Positions 16,859 to 25,801 of a stretch of 43,033 nt of DNA are shown piece by piece. The translations under genes and the position numbers were made by a program. The stretch is from Nitrospirota bacterium. GTDB lineage: Bacteria > Nitrospirota > Leptospirillia > Leptospirillales > Leptospirillaceae. Each line of letters begins with the position of its first letter. Position 1 is the stretch's first letter. Under the pieces are notes generated by a model. It was given only the letters and a program-made list of their open reading frames with translations, was not told the origin of the DNA and did no database searches. The DNA is taken from NCBI GenBank assembly GCA_027366615.1, contig DAHXNG010000071.1, positions 1-43,033 on the forward strand. The letters are read 5' to 3'.

Positions 16859-17961
16859 GGGATCGCGCCAAGAACAGGAAGATTTCCCTGGCACTTGAGG
16901 ACGGGACGATTCTCACCGGGCAGTCGGCCGGGGTCCCCGGAACGGTGGCCGGAGAGTTCGTTTTCAATACCGCAATGTCGGGCTACGAGGAGGTTCTGAC
17001 CGACCCCTCCTATGCCGGCCAGATCGTCGTGATGACCTCCCCCATGATCGGCAATACCGGAATCACCCGGGAGGATGCCGAGTCGGGCAAGGTTCACCTG
17101 TCGGGCTTCGTGGCCCGCGAGATCGTCGATCTTCCCTCGAACTACCGCTCCCGCCTTTCTCTTCCCGACTACTTCCGGGAGGAGGGGGTCGTGGCGGCGA
17201 CAGGGATCGACACGCGCCTTCTGACCCTTCGCATTCGTGACAGAGGGGTCCTCCGGGGGGTGCTGACCACCGAGGAGCATGATCCTGCGACCCTTCTCCG
17301 GATGGCCCGGGAGGTTCCTCCAATCGGGGAGAGCGACCTTGTCGGGCGGGTGGCGACCCGGGAGCGGCGGACGCTTCTTCCGGAAGGGCCCTCCACCCTT
17401 CGCGTCGTCCTCGTCGACTACGGGGCCAAGGAGTCGATTGCCCACTGTATTCTGTCGATGGGTGTGGCTGTGACCGTTGTTCCCCCACAGACCACCGCCC
17501 GCCAGATACTCGAGGATCGCCCCGATGGGGTGATCCTCTCGAACGGTCCGGGAGATCCGGCCGTCCTCACCTCGGTGGTGGAGGAGATCCGGGGCCTCGT
17601 GGGCCGGCTCCCCCTCTTCGGGATCTGTCTTGGCCATCAGCTTCTGGCGAGGGCGGTGGGGGCGCAGACCTTCAAGCTTCCCTTCGGCCACCATGGCATC
17701 AACCATCCGGTGCTCGACATTCTGGAGGGGCGCGTTCTGATCACCTCCCAGAACCACAACTACGCCGTCGATCCGGCAACGCTTCCCGAAGGGGCAGTCA
17801 GGACCTTCGAGAGCCTCTATGACCACTCGCTCGAAGGGCTCTGGTTTCGTGAGGCGAGGATCTATTCGGTCCAGTTCCATCCCGAGTCGGCCCCGGGCCC
17901 CCGGGACGGGCGGAGTATCTTTTCCCGCTTTCTTTCGATCCTTTCGGGGGAGGATCGGTGA
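16855..17961 (+). CDS. carA: Carbamoyl-phosphate synthase small chain
   Basis: CarA hydrolyses glutamine and passes ammonia to CarB. The 368-residue protein has an N-terminal CarA domain (FVFNTAMSGYEEVLTDPSYAGQ) and a C-terminal class I glutaminase with nucleophile Cys258 in GICLGHQ and the His-Glu pair in QFHPES. The ATG overlaps the pyrC stop as ATGA. It is separated from carB by a radical SAM gene whose GTG overlaps the carA stop (GTGA). Confidence 0.94.
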   Translation: MRDRAKNRKISLALEDGTILTGQSAGVPGTVAGEFVFNTAMSGYEEVLTDPSYAGQIVVMTSPMIGNTGITREDAESGKVHLSGFVAREIVDLPSNYRSRLSLPDYFREEGVVAATGIDTRLLTLRIRDRGVLRGVLTTEEHDPATLLRMAREVPPIGESDLVGRVATRERRTLLPEGPSTLRVVLVDYGAKESIAHCILSMGVAVTVVPPQTTARQILEDRPDGVILSNGPGDPAVLTSVVEEIRGLVGRLPLFGICLGHQLLARAVGAQTFKLPFGHHGINHPVLDILEGRVLITSQNHNYAVDPATLPEGAVRTFESLYDHSLEGLWFREARIYSVQFHPESAPGPRDGRSIFSRFLSILSGEDR

Positions 17962-18956
17962 CCGGCTTCGTCTCCTCTCTCCGGGAACTTCCGGAGGAGG
18001 CCTCGGAGAGAGTCCGGGCGGGCTACGAGGCCCTGGGCAACTGCCGGGTCTGCCCGCGTTCCTGCGGCGTCGACCGCCTCTCGGGGGAGACCGGAACCTG
18101 CCGTACCGGCCTCCTCGCCAAGGTCGCCGCCGCCAATCTCCACTTCGGAGAGGAGCCCTGTCTGACAGGGACGAGGGGGTCGGGAACGGTCTTTTTCTCC
18201 GGCTGCAATCTGGCCTGCGACTTTTGCCAGAACTTTCCTCTCAGCCAGTTTGGTCAGGGACAAGAGAAGACGCCCCGGGAGATCGCTGAGATCTTTTTGG
18301 GGCTCGAAGGTCGGGGGGCTCACAACATCAACCTCGTCACGCCGAGCCATGTTGTGCCCCAGATCCTTCATGCCCTGGCGCTGGCCCGGAAGGACGGGCT
18401 CACCGTACCGGTGGTCTACAACTCGAACGGCTACGACGAGCCTGCCATGCTTCGCCTTCTCGAGGGATATGTCGACATCTATCTTCCCGACATGAAATAT
18501 GCCTCCGACCTCGTGGCCCTTCGTCACTCGAAGGCCCCCGGCTACGTGGAGCGAAATCGTGCCGCAGTGAGGGAGATGGCCCGTCAGGTTGGCCCTCTCT
18601 CCCTTGACGACAGAGGTCTTGCCCGGCGGGGTCTTCTTATTCGCCACCTGCTCCTTCCGGGAGGCTTGTCGGGGTTCGGCGAGGTTGCGAAATTCATCAG
18701 GGAAGAGCTTGGTCAGGAGACGGCCGTCTCCTTCATGGGGCAGTATTTTCCGACCCACCGGGCGCTCAGGATTCCCGCCCTGGCCCGGAGGATCACGAAG
18801 GATGAGTACGACCGGGGGCTTGAGATCCTCTTTTCGGAGGGGCTTGTCGAGGGATATGTACAGGAGTTCGAAGGGGAGGATGAGGGCCTGTTCCCGGCCT
18901 CCCAGGAAACAGAGGAGAGAGAGTGCCAAAGAGAGATGACCTTCGCCACATCCTGA
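17958..18956 (+). CDS. PflX-like radical SAM protein
   Basis: The 332-residue protein has the radical SAM 4Fe-4S triad CxxxCxxC at Cys83, Cys87 and Cys90. Extra cysteines lie at 29, 32, 36 and 48 ([10 protein letters not shown] ... TGTC), as in the COG1313 PflX group of pyruvate-formate-lyase-activase relatives. The target of this group is not established. It is inserted between carA and carB, with a 4-bp overlap upstream and a 34-bp overlap with carB, so all three are made from one mRNA. No formate lyase or glycyl radical enzyme is encoded nearby, so an activase role is unproven. Confidence 0.85.
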   Translation: MTGFVSSLRELPEEASERVRAGYEALGNCRVCPRSCGVDRLSGETGTCRTGLLAKVAAANLHFGEEPCLTGTRGSGTVFFSGCNLACDFCQNFPLSQFGQGQEKTPREIAEIFLGLEGRGAHNINLVTPSHVVPQILHALALARKDGLTVPVVYNSNGYDEPAMLRLLEGYVDIYLPDMKYASDLVALRHSKAPGYVERNRAAVREMARQVGPLSLDDRGLARRGLLIRHLLLPGGLSGFGEVAKFIREELGQETAVSFMGQYFPTHRALRIPALARRITKDEYDRGLEILFSEGLVEGYVQEFEGEDEGLFPASQETEERECQREMTFATS

Positions 18957-21900
18957 TCATCGGCAGCGGGCCGATCGTGATCGGTCAGGCAGGCGAATTC
19001 GACTACTCCGGAACCCAGGCCGTCAAAACCCTGAAGGAGGAGGGGTACCGGGTCAGCCTCGTGAACTCGAATCCCGCCACCATCATGACCGACCCGGAGA
19101 TTGCCGACGCCACCTACATGGTTCCGCTTTCCGTGGAGAAGGTGAGCCAGGTACTTCTTCGCGAGAGGCCGGACGCCATTCTTCCCACAATGGGGGGGCA
19201 GACGGCGCTGAACCTGGCCGTGGCACTTGCCAAGGACGGCATTCTCGACCGTCTGGGGATCACCCTTCTGGGAAGCTCCATCGAGACGATCGAGATGGCG
19301 GAGGACCGGGGCAAGTTCAAGGAGGCGATGGCCCGTATCGGCCTCTCCGTCCCCCAAAGCTATCTTGTGCGTACGCTTCCCGAAGCGATTGAGGCCCTGG
19401 GGAAGCTCTCCTTCCCCATCCTTATCCGTCCCTCCTTCACGCTGGGCGGGACCGGCCAGTCGGTCGTCTATAACCGGGAAGAGTTCTCCCGCGCGGTTCT
19501 TTTCGGAATCGACCAGAGTCCGATCGGAGAGATTCTGGTCGAGGAGTCCCTGATCGGCTGGAAGGAGTTCGAGCTCGAGGTGGTCCGGGACAAAAAGGAC
19601 AATGCGATTATCGTCTGCAGTATCGAGAATGTGGACCCCATGGGGGTCCACACCGGAGACAGCATCACCGTCGCTCCGGCCATGACCCTGACCGACCGCG
19701 AGTACCAGGATCTGCGCGATGCGGCGATCGCGATCCTGCGCGAGGTCGGGGTCGAGACCGGGGGATCGAATGTGCAGTTTGCGATCAATCCCCGGGATGG
19801 CCGCGTCGTCGTCATCGAGATGAACCCGCGAGTCTCAAGGAGCTCGGCCCTGGCCTCCAAGGCGACGGGCTTTCCGATCGCCCGGGTTGCGACCCGGGTG
19901 GCGATCGGCTATACCCTCGACGAGATCTCCAACGAGATCACCGGGACGACCCCTGCCGCCTTCGAGCCCTCCATCGACTATGTCGTCGTGAAGATCCCGC
20001 GCTTTCACTTCGAGAAGTTTCCCCAGTCCGACCGGACATTGGGCCCCCAGATGAAATCGGTGGGCGAGGTCATGGGGATGGGCCACAACTTCCGGGAGGC
20101 TTTTCTCAAGGCTTTGCGCTCGCTCGAAAACGGAACGGACCATCTCATGCCTTGCGAGCTTCCGGAGGATCCGGAGGAGCGGGACCAGCTCCTCAAGACC
20201 CCCACCGACCGTCGGATCCACCAGATCGGGGAGGCGATCCGCCGGGGGCTCGATACGGAGACTCTTGTCCGCCTGACAGGATTTGACCCCTGGTTTCTCC
20301 GGGAGTTCGCCAAGATCGTTGAGTTTGAGGAGGAGATCCGGGAATATCGGGGACACCCCCTTTCCGGGGTGCCCCGGGAGCTTCTCCGGACGCTCAAGGA
20401 AAACGGCTTCTCGGACCGGGCCCTGGCCCGTTTTCTCGACCGGACAGAGGCCGAGATCCGCATCTGTCGGGAGGCCCATGGGATCCGGATGAACCTCCGC
20501 ACCGTCGACACATGCGCGGGAGAGTTTTCGGCAAGGACCCCCTACCTCTACGGGACCTATCATGGAGTGCCCGAATGGCGGCGCACATCCTCCTCCGACT
20601 CGGTCATCATCCTGGGGTCGGGCCCCAACCGTATCGGCCAGGGTGTCGAGTTCGACTACTGCTGCGTGCACGGGGTCATGGCGCTTAGGGAGATGGGGAT
20701 CTCTTCGGCCATGATGAACTGCAACCCCGAGACCGTCTCCACCGACTTCAATGTCTCGGACCGGCTCTTCTTCGATCCCTTGACCCTCGAGGATGTACTG
20801 GAGGTCATCGCCTGCGAACGTCCGCGAGGGGTCGTCGTCCAGTTCGGGGGGCAGACCCCCCTCCGGCTCATGAAGGGGCTCCACGAGGCGGGCGTGCCCC
20901 TTTTGGGCACCTCCTATGAAATGACGGATCTCGCCGAGGACCGGGAACGGTTCCGGGATCTGATCGACCGGCTGGGGCTCCTCCAGCCCCGGAGCGGACT
21001 CGTTCACCGCATCGATGAGGCACTTCCGGAAATCCGGCGCATCGGATTTCCCGTGCTGGTGAGACCCTCCTATGTTCTCGGGGGGGAGGCGATGGAGATC
21101 CTCTACGACCTGGAGGACTGGTTCGAATACGAACGGCGGATCGCCTCCCTCGACTTCCGGTTTCCCCTTCTGATCGACTCCTTCTTCTCCGATGCCACCG
21201 AGGTCGATGTCGACGCACTGGGCGACGGCCATGAGGTCGTGGTAGGAGGGATCCTCGAGCACGTCGAGCAGGCGGGGATCCACTCCGGGGACTCGGCCTG
21301 TTTCATCCCCCCGAGATCCCTTTCGGAAACCGTTCTCTCCGAGATCTCCCGGCAGACGAAGGTCCTGGGGGAGGCCCTTTCGGTCCGGGGTCTGATGAAT
21401 ATCCAGTTTGCCGTTCAAAATGAAACAGTCTATGTTCTGGAGGTCAATCCCCGGGCCTCCCGGACCGTTCCGTTCACCTCCAAGGCGATCGGCCTCTCTC
21501 TTCCCAAAATGGCGATGCGCATCATGATGGGAGAGACGCTGGCCTCGCTCGGCCTCTCGGGGCGCCGCCCACCGCTTCTTCCCTATACGGCCGTGAAAGA
21601 GGCGGTCTTCCCCTTCCGAAGGTTCCGGGGGGCTGATACGCTCCTGAGCCCCGAGATGAAGTCGACGGGCGAGGTGATGGGCGTCTCCGGCGACTTCGGT
21701 GGCGCCTTCAGGGATGCACAGGAGGCGTCGGGGATGGTTCTTCCGACCTCGGGGACGGTCTTCGTGAGCGTCAGCGACCGGGACAAGCCGGCGGCGGTTG
21801 AGGTCTCCCGAAGCCTTTTCGAGGCCGGATTCCGGATCATGGCCACGGGGGGAACTTCCCGGGCCCTCGCCACTGCAGGGATCCCTTCGGTGGGCGTTCT

Positions 21901-22162
21901 CAAGGTCAAGGAGGGTCGTCCCCACATCGTGGATCTTATCAAGGACGGGGAGGTTCAGCTCGTTATCAATACCGTCTCGGGCAAACAGGCCCAGAAGGAC
22001 TCCCTCTCCATCCGCCAGGAGACGCTCCTTCGGAACATTCCTTACTATACGACGATCGAGGGGGCCCGGGCCCTGGTTCTGGCCTTGGGGACAGGGCCGG
22101 ACTCAGGTGTCCGCTCCCTCCAGGAGCTCCACCGTCTGCTTTCTGACGGGGCCGGCGCTTGA
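18923..22162 (+). CDS. carB: Carbamoyl-phosphate synthase large chain
   Basis: CarB makes carbamoyl phosphate from bicarbonate, ammonia and two ATP. The 1079-residue protein shows the expected duplicated ATP-grasp halves, beginning with [24 protein letters not shown] and, near the middle, [21 protein letters not shown]-terminal MGS-like allosteric domain holds the MATGGTS motif. The start is GTG with an upstream AGAGGAGAGAG. It overlaps the radical SAM gene by 34 bp. Length and motifs indicate a complete enzyme. Confidence 0.95.
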   Translation: MPKRDDLRHILIIGSGPIVIGQAGEFDYSGTQAVKTLKEEGYRVSLVNSNPATIMTDPEIADATYMVPLSVEKVSQVLLRERPDAILPTMGGQTALNLAVALAKDGILDRLGITLLGSSIETIEMAEDRGKFKEAMARIGLSVPQSYLVRTLPEAIEALGKLSFPILIRPSFTLGGTGQSVVYNREEFSRAVLFGIDQSPIGEILVEESLIGWKEFELEVVRDKKDNAIIVCSIENVDPMGVHTGDSITVAPAMTLTDREYQDLRDAAIAILREVGVETGGSNVQFAINPRDGRVVVIEMNPRVSRSSALASKATGFPIARVATRVAIGYTLDEISNEITGTTPAAFEPSIDYVVVKIPRFHFEKFPQSDRTLGPQMKSVGEVMGMGHNFREAFLKALRSLENGTDHLMPCELPEDPEERDQLLKTPTDRRIHQIGEAIRRGLDTETLVRLTGFDPWFLREFAKIVEFEEEIREYRGHPLSGVPRELLRTLKENGFSDRALARFLDRTEAEIRICREAHGIRMNLRTVDTCAGEFSARTPYLYGTYHGVPEWRRTSSSDSVIILGSGPNRIGQGVEFDYCCVHGVMALREMGISSAMMNCNPETVSTDFNVSDRLFFDPLTLEDVLEVIACERPRGVVVQFGGQTPLRLMKGLHEAGVPLLGTSYEMTDLAEDRERFRDLIDRLGLLQPRSGLVHRIDEALPEIRRIGFPVLVRPSYVLGGEAMEILYDLEDWFEYERRIASLDFRFPLLIDSFFSDATEVDVDALGDGHEVVVGGILEHVEQAGIHSGDSACFIPPRSLSETVLSEISRQTKVLGEALSVRGLMNIQFAVQNETVYVLEVNPRASRTVPFTSKAIGLSLPKMAMRIMMGETLASLGLSGRRPPLLPYTAVKEAVFPFRRFRGADTLLSPEMKSTGEVMGVSGDFGGAFRDAQEASGMVLPTSGTVFVSVSDRDKPAAVEVSRSLFEAGFRIMATGGTSRALATAGIPSVGVLKVKEGRPHIVDLIKDGEVQLVINTVSGKQAQKDSLSIRQETLLRNIPYYTTIEGARALVLALGTGPDSGVRSLQELHRLLSDGAGA

Positions 22163-22241
22163 GTTTTTTCGGAAAATTTGTTTAAGTTCGAAAAGAGCAC
22201 TTGTCCCGACGATATATTTGATGAACGACCCAGGAGGGACC

Positions 22242-22718
22242 ATGCAACAGACACCCATGACCAAGGAAGGATACGCAAGGCTCCAGGAGGAGCTCGACCG
22301 CCTGAAGAAGGTCGATCGGTCCAAGAACATCCAGGACATTGCGGAGGCGCGGGCCCACGGAGATCTTTCCGAAAACGCCGAATACCATGCCGCCAAGGAG
22401 AAGCAGTCCTTTATCGAGGGGCGTATCAAGGAGCTTGAGTCCAAGCTTTCCACCGCGATCGTCGTCTCTGCTGCCCACCAGGACAAGGATCGCGTGACCT
22501 TCGGTGCCACTGTCTCCCTCAAGAACAGTGCCACAGGTGAGGAGAAGGTCTATACTCTCGTTGGGCAGGAGGAGGTGGATATCAAGCGCGGCCGGCTTTC
22601 GGTGGCTTCCCCCGTTGGAAAGGCCCTTGTCGGACGGCGGGTGGGCGAGACCGTTCTGATCCGGGTGCCTGCCGGAGAGATCGAATACGAGGTCTGCCGG
22701 ATCGACTACGAGGGGTGA
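22242..22718 (+). CDS. greA: Transcription elongation factor GreA
   Basis: GreA rescues backtracked RNA polymerase by stimulating cleavage of the 3' end of the RNA. The 158-residue protein has the N-terminal coiled coil with the acidic tip motif ARAHGDLSENAEYHAAKEKQ and a C-terminal FKBP-like domain. The ATG at 22242 follows CAGGAGGG; an upstream in-frame ATG (22221) lacks a ribosome-binding site. It lies 79 bp after carB and may be in the same transcript or have its own promoter. Confidence 0.93.
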   Translation: MQQTPMTKEGYARLQEELDRLKKVDRSKNIQDIAEARAHGDLSENAEYHAAKEKQSFIEGRIKELESKLSTAIVVSAAHQDKDRVTFGATVSLKNSATGEEKVYTLVGQEEVDIKRGRLSVASPVGKALVGRRVGETVLIRVPAGEIEYEVCRIDYEG

Positions 22719-22741
22719 GTCTCTCCCTGAAAGGGGTTCCT

Positions 22742-22858
22742 GTGAAAAAGGCTCTGACGCTTGTCCTGTTTGCTCTCACGGTGGCCATTCCCGCCCTGGT
22801 CGTCTTCGGGATCTATTTCTTCGGCCCCCAACTCTCCCGCCTCCTGACCGGGGGATAG
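22742..22858 (+). CDS. Small membrane protein, 38 residues
   Basis: A GTG preceded by AAAGGGG opens a 38-codon frame. It has a basic start (MKKALTLVLF), one membrane helix over about residues 4-27 and a short tail ending in RLLTGG. No family is recognised. The hydrophobic core, basic N-terminus and position 24 bp after greA make expression plausible. Confidence 0.4.
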   Translation: MKKALTLVLFALTVAIPALVVFGIYFFGPQLSRLLTGG

Positions 22859-23001
22859 TGTTTCAAAACCGACGGGAGCCAGGGGGACTGTTTCATTGTC
22901 GGACAGTTTCTCTTTTTTTTTATTCCTCTTTTGAGAGGGGAATGGGTGGTAGTTCTGTTAAGGTACTGTTTCTTAAGTGTATTCTTTTTGTAAGCCATCT
23001 T

Positions 23002-23017
23002 TGGCATTCTTCTTGCA
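23002..23017 (+). promoter_or_regulatory. Sigma-54 (RpoN) promoter
   Basis: TGGCATTCTTCTTGCA matches the -24/-12 consensus TGGCAYRNNNNTTGCW, with GG at 23003-23004, GC at 23015-23016 and ten bases between. It lies in an AT-rich island, 62 bp before the small two-CxxC protein, with a transcription start expected near 23028. A NifA-type sigma-54 activator is encoded at 29217-30839. The rest of the 220-bp gap 22859-23078 shows no gene. Confidence 0.8.
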
Positions 23018-23078
23018 TTTCTTTTAGGGCATCGGGGAGGAAGTCTGGACGTCTCCACGATCCACAAGGAGGAGTGCA

Positions 23079-23276
23079 ATGGACTGTCAGCGTTGTCATG
23101 GGAAGATGGTGGAAGAGGAATTCAGCGACATCAAGGATGACTCGGGCTTTCTGAACTTTCGCGGTTGGCGATGTCTCCTGTGTGGTGAGATCGTGGATTC
23201 GGTCATCCTTTCGAACCGATCCCACAGGCCCTCCCCCATTGTGAGCCGCAACCGAAAGATTATGGCCTATCACTGA
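23079..23276 (+). CDS. Small two-CxxC zinc-ribbon-like protein under sigma-54 control
   Basis: The 65-residue protein has two CxxC pairs, Cys3-Cys6 and Cys32-Cys35, spaced as in small zinc ribbons, and a basic C-terminus. The first pair reads CQRCH, but there is no signal peptide, so haem attachment is unlikely. An excellent Shine-Dalgarno (AAGGAGGAG) and a sigma-54 promoter 62 bp upstream point to strong, condition-dependent expression. GC-rich hairpins follow the stop (23299-23347), without a T-run. No family was recognised; metal binding is inferred. Confidence 0.75.
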   Translation: MDCQRCHGKMVEEEFSDIKDDSGFLNFRGWRCLLCGEIVDSVILSNRSHRPSPIVSRNRKIMAYH

Positions 23277-23298
23277 GAGACAGCTTTTTCGGCCGGGC

Positions 23299-23347
23299 CC
23301 GGGTCCTCCCCGGACCCGGATGCACTCATAGGGGAGAGGATCTCCCC
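23299..23347 (+). promoter_or_regulatory. Two GC-rich hairpins between the zinc-ribbon gene and the Fe-S carrier gene
   Basis: CCGGGTCC pairs with GGACCCGG (23299-23319), and GGGGAGA pairs with TCTCCCC (23331-23347). Neither has a T-tract. They could pause polymerase or stabilise the short upstream mRNA, or shape the leader of the Fe-S carrier gene. Confidence 0.5.
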
Positions 23348-23389
23348 GGATATTATAAAAAAGATGATGAAATGAACAGGAGTGAGACG

Positions 23390-23713
23390 ATGATTACGAT
23401 GAGCGAAAAGGCAGTGGAAAAGGTCAACGAATATCTCAAGACGGAAAACAAGGCAGGTTACGGCCTCAGGGTCTATGTCTCCGGGGGGGGATGTCATGGC
23501 TTCCAGTACGGGATGTCCTTCGAGGAGGCTCCGGGCGACATGGACCAGGTTGTCGAGGAGGCCGGCGTGAAGCTCTTCATCGACTCGCAGAGTTATCCCC
23601 TTCTTTCCGGGGCGACCGTCGACTATGTCGAGAATCTTTACGGTTCGGGTTTTGCCATCAAGAACCCGAATGCAAAGAGCTCCTGCGGATGCGGAAGCTC
23701 CTTTTCGGTCTGA
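23390..23713 (+). CDS. A-type iron-sulfur carrier (IscA/ErpA/HesB family)
   Basis: The 107-residue protein is a complete A-type carrier that accepts and delivers Fe-S clusters. The three cluster-ligand cysteines are in GGGCHGFQY and the C-terminal SCGCGSSF. I chose the ATG at 23390, which has AGGAG seven bases upstream and gives the usual MITMSEKAVEKV start; the ATG at 23372 is an alternative. The radical SAM and redox proteins in the window are plausible clients. A terminator follows at 23744-23776. Confidence 0.9.
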   Translation: MITMSEKAVEKVNEYLKTENKAGYGLRVYVSGGGCHGFQYGMSFEEAPGDMDQVVEEAGVKLFIDSQSYPLLSGATVDYVENLYGSGFAIKNPNAKSSCGCGSSFSV

Positions 23714-23743
23714 GACTTCCGGGGTTCGTTCCGGAAGGTCAGG

Positions 23744-23776
23744 GAGGGCCTGTGGCACAGCAGGCCCTCTTTTTTT
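23744..23776 (+). terminator. Rho-independent terminator containing the next gene's start codon
   Basis: A perfect 9-bp stem (GAGGGCCTG with CAGGCCCTC) and an 8-nt loop are followed by seven T residues. It ends the Fe-S carrier transcript. The GTG start (23752) of the lytic transglycosylase gene and its GGGAGGG Shine-Dalgarno both lie in this hairpin. Confidence 0.88.
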
Positions 23777-24315
23777 GTGCGCTTTTATGGCTTCTTTTGC
23801 GGCCGGCCCAGCTCCTGGCCGCCCCCTGCTCCATTCCTGCGGTTTCGGAATATATTACCTCCCACAGCCATCCTCCCCAATCCTCCGGGACAGCCGACCG
23901 GATGGCGGCTTCCCTGATCGCCGCCTCTCAAAGAACGGCGCTCCCCCTCTATCTTCTGGTCGCCATTGCGCAGCAGGAGTCCTCTTTTAACCCAAGAGCG
24001 GTCAACCGCGATTCGGGTGACTACGGTCTCTTCCAGGTCCACTACGCCTTCTGGCGGGCCCATCTGGCAAGAAGGTCTTCCCGGGGGCTTCGGGAGATCC
24101 GGCGGGCGGACCTCCTCAGTATCGACTTGAATGTGCGGGCAGCCGTGCTGATCCTCTCCCATGACCTCAGGCTCTCCGGGGGGGATGCCGTCTCGATGCT
24201 CGGCCGGTGGTCGGGGAGGGTGGGGGAGGCTCACAAGCGGTATGTGGAGGGGGTTCTGGAAAAAGGAATGGGATTTCTCAACGGGCTTCGTCGCCGGGGA
24301 ATCTCCTGCCGATAG
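23752..24315 (+). CDS. Lytic murein transglycosylase-like exported protein (SLT fold)
   Basis: The 187-residue protein has a signal peptide (about residues 1-23, cleavage after LLA) and an SLT-type domain. The catalytic Glu is in AQQESSFNPRAVNRDSGDYG, followed by LFQVH. Such enzymes cleave peptidoglycan glycan strands; short ones often open the wall for secretion systems. The best start is the GTG at 23752, after GGGAGGG, which lies inside a terminator hairpin. Translation may thus depend on RNA folding. It converges with the diguanylate cyclase gene 24 bp away. Confidence 0.78.
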   Translation: MAQQALFFCALLWLLLRPAQLLAAPCSIPAVSEYITSHSHPPQSSGTADRMAASLIAASQRTALPLYLLVAIAQQESSFNPRAVNRDSGDYGLFQVHYAFWRAHLARRSSRGLREIRRADLLSIDLNVRAAVLILSHDLRLSGGDAVSMLGRWSGRVGEAHKRYVEGVLEKGMGFLNGLRRRGISCR

Positions 24316-24339
24316 CTGCCAGGAGGAAGGTCTTGCCTC

Positions 24340-25692
24340 TCAGGAGGGGGCGGCGGCGACCCGGTCGCGTCCGCCGCGTTTGGCTTCGTACAGCATCCTG
24401 TCGGCCAGGGCGATGAGTTCATCCTCGCGGGAGAGGTCCTCCGGATAGTTTGCCACCCCGATGCTGACGGTCACGCCCCCGGCCTTGGGGTGTTTCAGTG
24501 AGCGGACCGTTCCCAGAAGCCTTTCGGCAATCCTGACTGCCGTCTCCTTTTCGATCTCGGGAAGCACGACGACAAACTCCTCCCCTCCATAACGTCCAAA
24601 CCCGTCTTTTGCCCGGAGCGTTCCTGCGATCTTGCTTGTCACGGAGACGATGATCTCGTCTCCGACCTGGTGGCCCAGGGTATCGTTCACATTTTTGAAG
24701 TGATCGATATCGACCATGAGAAGGGAGAGAGGGGTCTTTCTTGAAACGGCATCCATCCATGCGAGATGGATAAAGGTGTCGAGGGAGTCCCGGTTGAGGA
24801 TTTTCGTCAAGGGATCGTGCTCTGACTTTCGCTTGAGATGGCTTCGGTGGGCGAAGAGCGCATGGCTCGTTTCGAGGACCGGTGCCGAGAGTTCGAGAGC
24901 GTTCTGGAACTCAAGCTCCGGTTGGGGATTCTCCTCGGGGAATGGCGGGGGAAAGAGCAGGAGAAAGGGGATGGAGGGGGTCGTCTCCTGCTGGAGTTTG
25001 AAGATGACGATGTGCTGCGAGCCTGTATGAGGGAGATGAAGAATCCCGGTTTTTGCGGGGTCGAGTTCGTCAAAATATCTGTCATTGAGGAAGAGGATCT
25101 CGCGGACGGCCTCCGTCAGGGGGAAGGAGGCCTGCTCGGCAAAGAGGCTTTCTGGATCGCTTGACAGGACCGTTACCGTCCGGGCTTCGATCCTGGCTTC
25201 GCAGTAGGCGGCGGCGTTGGCCGAGAGGAGCTGGCGAAGCGACTGGCAAATCAGGGACTCGTAGGAAAAGGAGACTTCGAGCGGAATCAGGTTTGTGAGG
25301 CTCTGGGCAAAGGACCTGTAGCGGTTGAAGATGGCCATGAGACCGTTGCGCGCGGCGACCTGTTCGGCCAGAAAGGCGACGATGGAAAAAGAGATGCGGG
25401 GCCAGGGATCTCCCTGGTCGTCCATTATATCGGGAGCGCCATCCTCGAGTGCGATATGGGTAAAGCTCCCCGGGGGAAGTTCCTTGGCATTGTTGACAAT
25501 GGGAGTCCCGTCCATCGTGGCGACGATCTGGATGTTCTGGGAAGGGCGGGGATCGATGACGCCCGAGAGGACAAGGGAGGGATCGGAGATCTGCATGAGG
25601 GTCTGGACGATCAAATCCCATCGCAAGGGGGAGAGATAGCGGGGGCGAACAAGAAGGAGGCGGCAGACATCTTGGGGGGAAGAGGGGTCCAT
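24340..25692 (-). CDS. Diguanylate cyclase (GGDEF domain)
   Basis: This 450-residue protein makes cyclic di-GMP from two GTP. The C-terminal GGDEF domain (about residues 285-445) has the active-site GGEEF (369-373). A product-inhibition I-site RAKD lies at 360-363, exactly five residues before it. The N-terminal 280 residues show no membrane helix and no recognised sensor domain; a proline-rich loop near 245-258 precedes the linker. The protein is therefore soluble, with an unidentified input. A promoter-like sequence lies upstream at 25761-25789. Confidence 0.88.
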   Translation of the reverse strand: MDPSSPQDVCRLLLVRPRYLSPLRWDLIVQTLMQISDPSLVLSGVIDPRPSQNIQIVATMDGTPIVNNAKELPPGSFTHIALEDGAPDIMDDQGDPWPRISFSIVAFLAEQVAARNGLMAIFNRYRSFAQSLTNLIPLEVSFSYESLICQSLRQLLSANAAAYCEARIEARTVTVLSSDPESLFAEQASFPLTEAVREILFLNDRYFDELDPAKTGILHLPHTGSQHIVIFKLQQETTPSIPFLLLFPPPFPEENPQPELEFQNALELSAPVLETSHALFAHRSHLKRKSEHDPLTKILNRDSLDTFIHLAWMDAVSRKTPLSLLMVDIDHFKNVNDTLGHQVGDEIIVSVTSKIAGTLRAKDGFGRYGGEEFVVVLPEIEKETAVRIAERLLGTVRSLKHPKAGGVTVSIGVANYPEDLSREDELIALADRMLYEAKRGGRDRVAAAPS

Positions 25693-25760
25693 GGAGCCTT
25701 TTTTTTGACGAGTATGCCAAAGTGACGACCGGGGACGGCAAAAAAAACATTACGTTCGTT

Positions 25761-25789
25761 AGACTACCACAGGATAAGGGGAAAGTGAA
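25761..25789 (-). promoter_or_regulatory. Putative sigma-70 promoter of the diguanylate cyclase gene
   Basis: On the minus strand TTCACT (25784-25789) is followed after 17 bp by TAGTCT (25761-25766). It lies 69 bp upstream of the ATG in an AT-richer gap. It would let the cyclase be expressed apart from the upstream flavoprotein. Confidence 0.4.
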
Positions 25790-25801
25790 AAGATGTGCGG
25801 A

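Noticed and set aside
19835-21925. 696-residue minus-strand frame across carB
   Set aside because: It is an antisense shadow of a highly conserved gene in GC-rich DNA. The translation shows no recognisable family.
23079-23276. c-type cytochrome based on CQRCH
   Set aside because: There is no signal peptide or membrane helix, and a second CxxC pair fits a zinc ribbon better.
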